This document shows positions 59,434-64,000 of a DNA stretch of 64,000 nt, piece after piece. Position 1 is the first letter of the stretch. Each line of letters starts with the position of its first letter. The notes under the pieces were generated by a model that saw nothing but the letters and a program-made list of their open reading frames with translations, made no database searches and had not been told where the DNA came from. The position numbers and the translations under genes were made by a program. Source of the stretch: Sisyra terminalis (Eukaryota; Arthropoda; Insecta; Neuroptera; Sisyridae); assembly GCA_958496175.1 (NCBI GenBank), contig OY292274.1, positions 60,708,630-60,772,629 on the forward strand, in the 5' to 3' direction.

Positions 59434-60419
59434 GGGTGTTCCAACAAGAGCACCGGATTTCAATTTGCTACCATTTTGATAATATGAGCTATATGTTGAT
59501 TTTTTGTGGCCGTTGTCCAAGGTTTATAAAATACACAGGTGGCCTCATGCGCCACGGGACGTATCCAGAAGAAATTCGTACATATCTTCAGACTGATTCA
59601 AATTTCAAAATTCTTCGTATGACGTCATTTTTTTTTCTAATGAGACAACCTGTGTAATTTATAAATCTTGGGCGTTGTCACGTACAGAACCCGCAATTTA
59701 AGAGTAAAGAGAAGTATTCAAACAAACAATTTTTAATTATTGTAAAAACACATTACAAAAATGGTCAAGTTTTCGATTGTAATAATGCGCCAAATGAATC
59801 AACAGTGTGGTGTTTAGTTCCAAATTTGAAACTAAATTTACGCTGATGGATCAGAAGATCGTTTGTCCATCGTCGTTCTTATCGGTCACCCGAAAATTTA
59901 GCCACAATAAGGGAATCAGTGCCAGAGAATTTAGGAACTTCCATTTAGCATTGGGGCATGTCAATGGAGTTTTTGTAATCCAAATTGGATGTAATGAATG
60001 TGAAAGATATGTTTTTCCAACAAGACAGTGCAACTTTCCACACAGCATGTGAAACAATGGAGCTATTGCACACCAAATTTCCAGACCGTGTCATTTCTCG
60101 ATTTTATGTTCAGCAATGACCACTAAAATTGTGCGATCTAACCCCTATAGGCTTTATTTTTGGAGCTATGTGAAGTAAAAGGTATAGACGAATAAGCCTG
60201 AAATAATTGAACATCTTAAAGAGGAAATACGGTGCGTTATTGGTGAAATACAGCCTCATTTATGCGAAAACGTTATTCAAAATTTCAACAAAAGAATAAC
60301 CCTGAGCTGCTTAATCAGAACTATTTTTTTTTAAATAGAAATAAAAATGATTGCTTCATTTAAAAAAGAATTATCATTTTCTTTAAAGTTAAATCCGGTG
60401 CGCTTATTCGGACCTCTAC
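59434..60419 (+). mobile_element. Tc3-like mariner transposon, dead
   Basis: The left terminus GGGTGTTCCAACAAGAGCAC and right terminus (reverse-complemented) GTAGAGGTCCGAATAAGCGC both run into CACCGGATTT. TA flanks each side (59432-59433 and 60420-60421). A decayed transposase lies on the + strand. At 986 bases it is shorter than autonomous relatives, with internal deletions. A fragment of the right terminus (AAATCCGGTGCGCTTATT) recurs at about 61412 in the tandem array downstream. Confidence 0.9.
59800..60325 (+). pseudogene. Tc3-like mariner transposase remnant
   Basis: In order on the + strand, in shifting frames: LALGHVNGVFVIQI (about 59960), MFFQQDSATFHTACETMELL (60009; QQD-x-A-x-HTA holds a catalytic Asp), TKFPDRVISRF, LCDLTPIGFIFGAM (family form CDLTPLDFFLWGY, third catalytic Asp position), then NKPEIIEHLKEEIRCVIGEI and QPHLCENVIQNFNKR. 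Stops after Phe-Tyr-Val-Gln-Gln (about 60117) and inside the catalytic region, plus several frameshifts, make it inactive. Confidence 0.9.
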
Positions 60420-60672
60420 TATAGATATTCAATTAAAGAGAATAAGTATTGGTTTATCATTATTGAAAGATTCATATTTCCAATGCAGTCAAGAGGCTTA
60501 GAGTAATACATATTACGAAATATAAATTGTTACTTTCTTCAAATAAATATCTACCCTTATGGTTTTAAGGGGCGTTTAGGGTTTTTGAAGTTACAAACCA
60601 TGATAAAAAAGATTTTAATCTTTTTACGAAAAGTTTGTTGGTCAGTTTTCTTACAATTTATGTAAAATTTGA

Positions 60673-61980
60673 AATCTCAAAGTAATTAAATTAAGACAAT
60701 TTTAATATTTCCTCCTTAAATAAATTGGGAGCCGAAAAGAAATTTGAGTAGAAGATTTTATTTTTTATTGAACTCTTAGTCAATAATTCCTTCTTAAAGC
60801 TGTAAAAGCTCCAGGTCTGCAACCAGAGGTTCATTTAAATTTGAGTTTTATTTTTATTAAAGACCTGGAGCTATTACGAAGTTTGCTATTTGAGTAGAAT
60901 ATATTATTTTTAATTGAATTCTTAGTCAAAAGTTCCTTCTTAAATCCGTAAAAGCTCCCGGTTTGCAACCAGCGGTTCATTTAAATTTGAGTTTTTTTAC
61001 TAAAGACCTAGAACTATTACGAAGTTTGCTATTTGAGTAGAAGATATTATTTTTAATTGAATTCTTAGTCAAAAGTTCCTTCTTAAATCCGTAAAAGCTC
61101 TAGGTCTGCAACCAGAGTTGAATTTTTAGTCAAAAGTTTCTCCTTAAATCCGTAAAAGCTCCAGGTTTGCATCCAGAAGTTCATTTAAATTTGACTTTTT
61201 TTTATTGTCGACCTGGAGCAATTACGAAGTTTGCTAGAGCATTAATTATTTAAAAAAAAACAATTTTTTATTTATAGTTCAATAAGAAAATAAATCTTCC
61301 AGACCAATTTCGTGAGCAGATCAAAACTCATAAAGGGCTTTAGAGCCAGAAGATGAAGAAGAAGACCAATTTCCAATGAGAATTTCAACACTATTATTAA
61401 ATCCAAGTTAAATCCGGTGCGCTTATTCTCAAAGTAATTAAATTTAGACAATTTTAATCTTTCCTCCAGAAAATAAATTGGGAACCGGAAAGAAGTTTGC
61501 GTAGAAGGTTTTATTTTCTATTGATCTCTTAGTCAAAAATTCCTTCTTAAAGCTGTAAAAGCTCCAGGTCTGCAACTAGAGGTTCATTTAAATTTGAATT
61601 TTATTTTTATTAAAGACCTGGAGCTATTACGAAGTTTGCTATTTAAGCAGAAGATCTTATTTTTTATTGAATTCTAAATCAAAAGTTCCTCCTTAAATCT
61701 CCTTAAGGTTTGCAACCAAAGGTTCATTTTAATTTGAGTTTTTTTTTTTTTATTGTCGACCTGGAGCAATTACGAAGTTTGCGAGAGCATTAATTATTTA
61801 AAAAAAACAATTTTTTATTTATAGTTCAATAAAAAAATAACTCTTCCAGACCAATTTCGTTAGCAGACCAAAGGTCATAAATGCTGGCTGTTTCGGCTGT
61901 TCAGCCAGAAGATGAAGAAGAAAACCAATTTCCTATGCGAATTTCAACACTAATATTAAATCCTTTTGAAGTTAAAGAAA
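60673..61980. repeat. Tandem array of about 140-base hairpin units in a higher-order duplication
   Basis: At least six copies of a unit with GTAAAAGCTCCAGGTCTGCA, GGTTCATTTAAATTTGA and GACCTGGAGC, TATTACGAAGTTTGCTATTT. In most copies GCTCCAGGTC and GACCTGGAGC form a 10-bp hairpin stem. Two large blocks (60673-61425 and 61426-61980) each begin CTCAAAGTAATTAAATT and end with the same run GAGCATTAATTATTTAAAAA, CTTCCAGACCAATTTCGT, CCAGAAGATGAAGAAGA. A mariner terminus fragment sits at the junction of the blocks. No coding. Confidence 0.85.
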
Positions 61981-62119
61981 CAAATTTCTTTGATAGTATT
62001 ACCTATTTAGAAATAAAGTAACATTATGCATAATGGAGGAAATATCTTAAAGGTTTTATTTATAAACAAATTACTTATTTCATTTCATTACAATCATATC
62101 AATTCATTTGATACATCTA

Positions 62120-64000
62120 AATCTAATCTAATGTCGTAAATCAGCACAAAAAAAAGTCTTTCGTGAGCAATCAACGATGTTGCTAACGCACTTGGCGTTG
62201 TGACATTTTGCCACAAACTTTTCCACAAGCAGCAAATCCGACACAAATGAATGTGAGGAAACGAAGAGAAAAATAGTTGCCATCACGAGATGAATAATAA
62301 TAATAATAATAATAATAAATTTAACATTTAAAATGACAATAATTTTATCAATTATTAACACTTTCTGTTCACAATCGTTTCCACAAACGAAATGAGTAAT
62401 AAACTACGAAACGACATTCGACTAACAAATAAATGCCTTGTAATTCCATTTTCACACGCGCCTCTTCCTCGATTGGCATTCGACAGGATTTTTTCGACCC
62501 ACAAGAAGTGATTGGTGCCGACCATAAATGACACATTGTCTTAAAAATCGAACCCCGGAAGATCAAACGAAATTGATGTAGAAAAATTAAAGTGAACGGA
62601 TTTTTAATTCGAAAAAAAAATGTTTCCGTAAATATGTTACCAGATGCATTGAAAATCGAGTTAGAGAATGATTCCTCCTTATTACGGTTGCTTTGATTAT
62701 TTTTTTTTTCGTTAACTGGAATAGAAAGTTTCATTTCACACTTACAATTAGAGAAAAATATTCATAAATCATTGAAAAAAAAATTTTCGTCGTTAAAACT
62801 GATCTATTTTTCCATGATTACACAATTCTGTTGGTAGATATTATTAAAAATTAAAATTTTACGATAATTTCGACTTAACGGATCAACATATACGAAAAGT
62901 AGAGTGAAAAAAAGAAATGGAAAAATAGTAGTGACGAAGATGAGGAAAACATTTCTATGAAACCATCTTCAATTACATCACATATGTGTAATTGTAGTGT
63001 GTATAATTTGTATAAGATTTTTCGCTTTCATTCGATCTTCTTTTTTTTTTTTTTTGGTCATTCTCTTTCACATGGATTTGGCATTCTTTTTCTTTTCTAT
63101 TTGTGTATAAATGTATAATTAAATCATAATATGTAATCAAGTAGATTATAATTGGACAATTGTCGATTGTTCGGTTGATCGATCAGCCGCAAATAACAAT
63201 AGGAAATAAACTTTTATCTCCTCTCAATCTTTCTACTCAGTCTCTCGTTAATTCCCACCATAATCCACTCTTTCTCTATCATTGAATATTTAAATCGGAT
63301 ATTACCACAATGCAATATATACCCTACAAATAAAATACAAAAAAAAAAATAATTTGCCGAAAAGTTCTATCCAAGAATCGTAAACTTGTAGTTAAAACCA
63401 AAACGTTCCATCATATTTAAGCAAATCAACAGGATTTGAGCATTGGATTGTTGAGAAAAGAGAGAAATTTTATATTCTCTTCTCAATTATTCACACTTGC
63501 CATTAGATACGTTGGCTATTTTATTTTTGTACAAAGCAAAAAATAGAAATGGTAATTTGGTAGAAACGCGTTAAATGCCGCAAAAATTTTTTCAATGGGA
63601 AGAAAACCAAAATTGAATATAAACGGGCACTTTACCAATATAAACCTGTTAAGGTGAATTTCACTATTGACGACCTGTGGTTATGTTTACGGTGCACCGT
63701 AACATGCAATTAATAAATATGATTTCTTGTCGTTTGGCATTCACAAAAGATTTCAATGCATGGTTGAAAAAGATGCCAACAAAAGAAGGTATACGTATGG
63801 GGGAAAATTATTTTTAACGAATTTTAATAAATTTTCCTCGTTTCGTTTTCATTATTATGTGATCGCATTTAATTATACGGGATTATATATTTATATTACT
63901 TAAAAAAAAACCAAAACGTAATAAAAATAATCAATATGACAAACTTCAATATTTTCCACTAAATTTTATCAAAGAAGCAACATTAAATGACAGAAAAGAA
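62120..64000. other. No gene assigned; repeat-poor with possible conserved blocks
   Basis: 62130-62300, 62420-62580, 63150-63240 and 63540-63770 are repeat-free and more balanced in composition. A 121-codon minus-strand frame (62369-62734) resembles no family I know. 63687-63702 is a perfect palindrome (TTACGGTGCACCGTAA), nine bases after the end of a Runx-type site (TGTGGTT, 63676-63682). This could be the edge of a regulatory region or of an intron of the gene suspected at 29.5 kb. Confidence 0.35.
62293..62318. repeat. AAT trinucleotide microsatellite
   Basis: About eight uninterrupted AAT units beginning in GATGAATAATAATAAT. It gives the poly-Ile stretch in a chance minus-strand frame here. 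Confidence 0.9.

Noticed and set aside
60673..61980. Regular short repeats considered as a CRISPR-like array
   Set aside because: Units are about 140 bases with no unique spacers, in an animal genome. It is an ordinary tandem array.
62128..62361. Frame with an apparent hydrophobic segment and several Cys, like a small secreted peptide
   Set aside because: The hydrophobic run is the translation of the AAT microsatellite, and the upstream start depends on it.
62369..62734. 121-codon minus-strand frame
   Set aside because: No known domain, rich in Phe/Lys/Asn from AT-rich codons, no neighbouring exon. Treated as unassigned repeat-poor DNA.

Overview
The window is eukaryotic nuclear DNA, very AT-rich, from an insect. 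The evidence is one intact spliced gene with short GT-AG introns (Lis-1, whose N-terminus has the insect-type Met-Lys-Met start) plus insect-type transposons: Helitrons, several hAT families, a Tc3-like mariner, a pogo-type MITE, a Jockey-type LINE and a THAP remnant. Order and species cannot be told from the sequence; a holometabolous insect is a reasonable guess.

Layout. (1) 1-3.5 kb: Lis-1 on the + strand, seven coding exons encoding a complete 414-residue LIS1/PAFAH1B1 dynein regulator, with a probable 5'UTR intron and a poly(A) signal. (2) 3.5-29.4 kb: gene-poor DNA with layered transposons. These are three hAT elements (6.8, 8.2 and 11.3 kb; the second sits in one arm of a palindromic element, the third carries a Mutator-like foldback), a Helitron (13.8 kb), a 1.17-kb foldback element inside a tandem duplication (18.2 kb), a decayed Jockey LINE (20.6-22.3 kb), a doubly nested palindrome (23.7-24.6 kb) and a hAT relic with a DUF4371-like fragment (27.4-28.3 kb). 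(3) 29.4-30.0 kb: a GC-richer island with a DRE box and a strong splice donor, the best candidate for the promoter and first non-coding exon of a second + strand gene whose remaining exons are not visible. (4) 30-64 kb: AT-rich DNA with no convincing coding exon, probably intron and/or intergenic. It holds another hAT (35.6 kb), a truncated THAP reading frame (38.0 kb), a 335-bp tandem array split by a Helitron (38.9-41 kb), a third Helitron (43.1 kb), tandem arrays (46.7, 50 and 60.7 kb), a pogo-type MITE (51.9 kb) and a dead mariner (59.4 kb). Short unique islands of higher complexity may be conserved regulatory DNA.

The most unusual signal is a motif recurring at seven or more places on both strands: CTGANGAA, a 5-6 bp hairpin, then GAAAC. 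The hairpin sequence differs from locus to locus but stays base-paired, and the layout matches the catalytic core of a hammerhead ribozyme (helix II between CUGANGA and GAAA), apart from one extra A. Hammerheads of this kind are known from Penelope-like retroelements and from retrozymes. One locus (47.5-47.8 kb) is a 157-bp tandem dimer with one motif per unit. No prokaryotic feature, CRISPR array, rRNA or tRNA gene was found.
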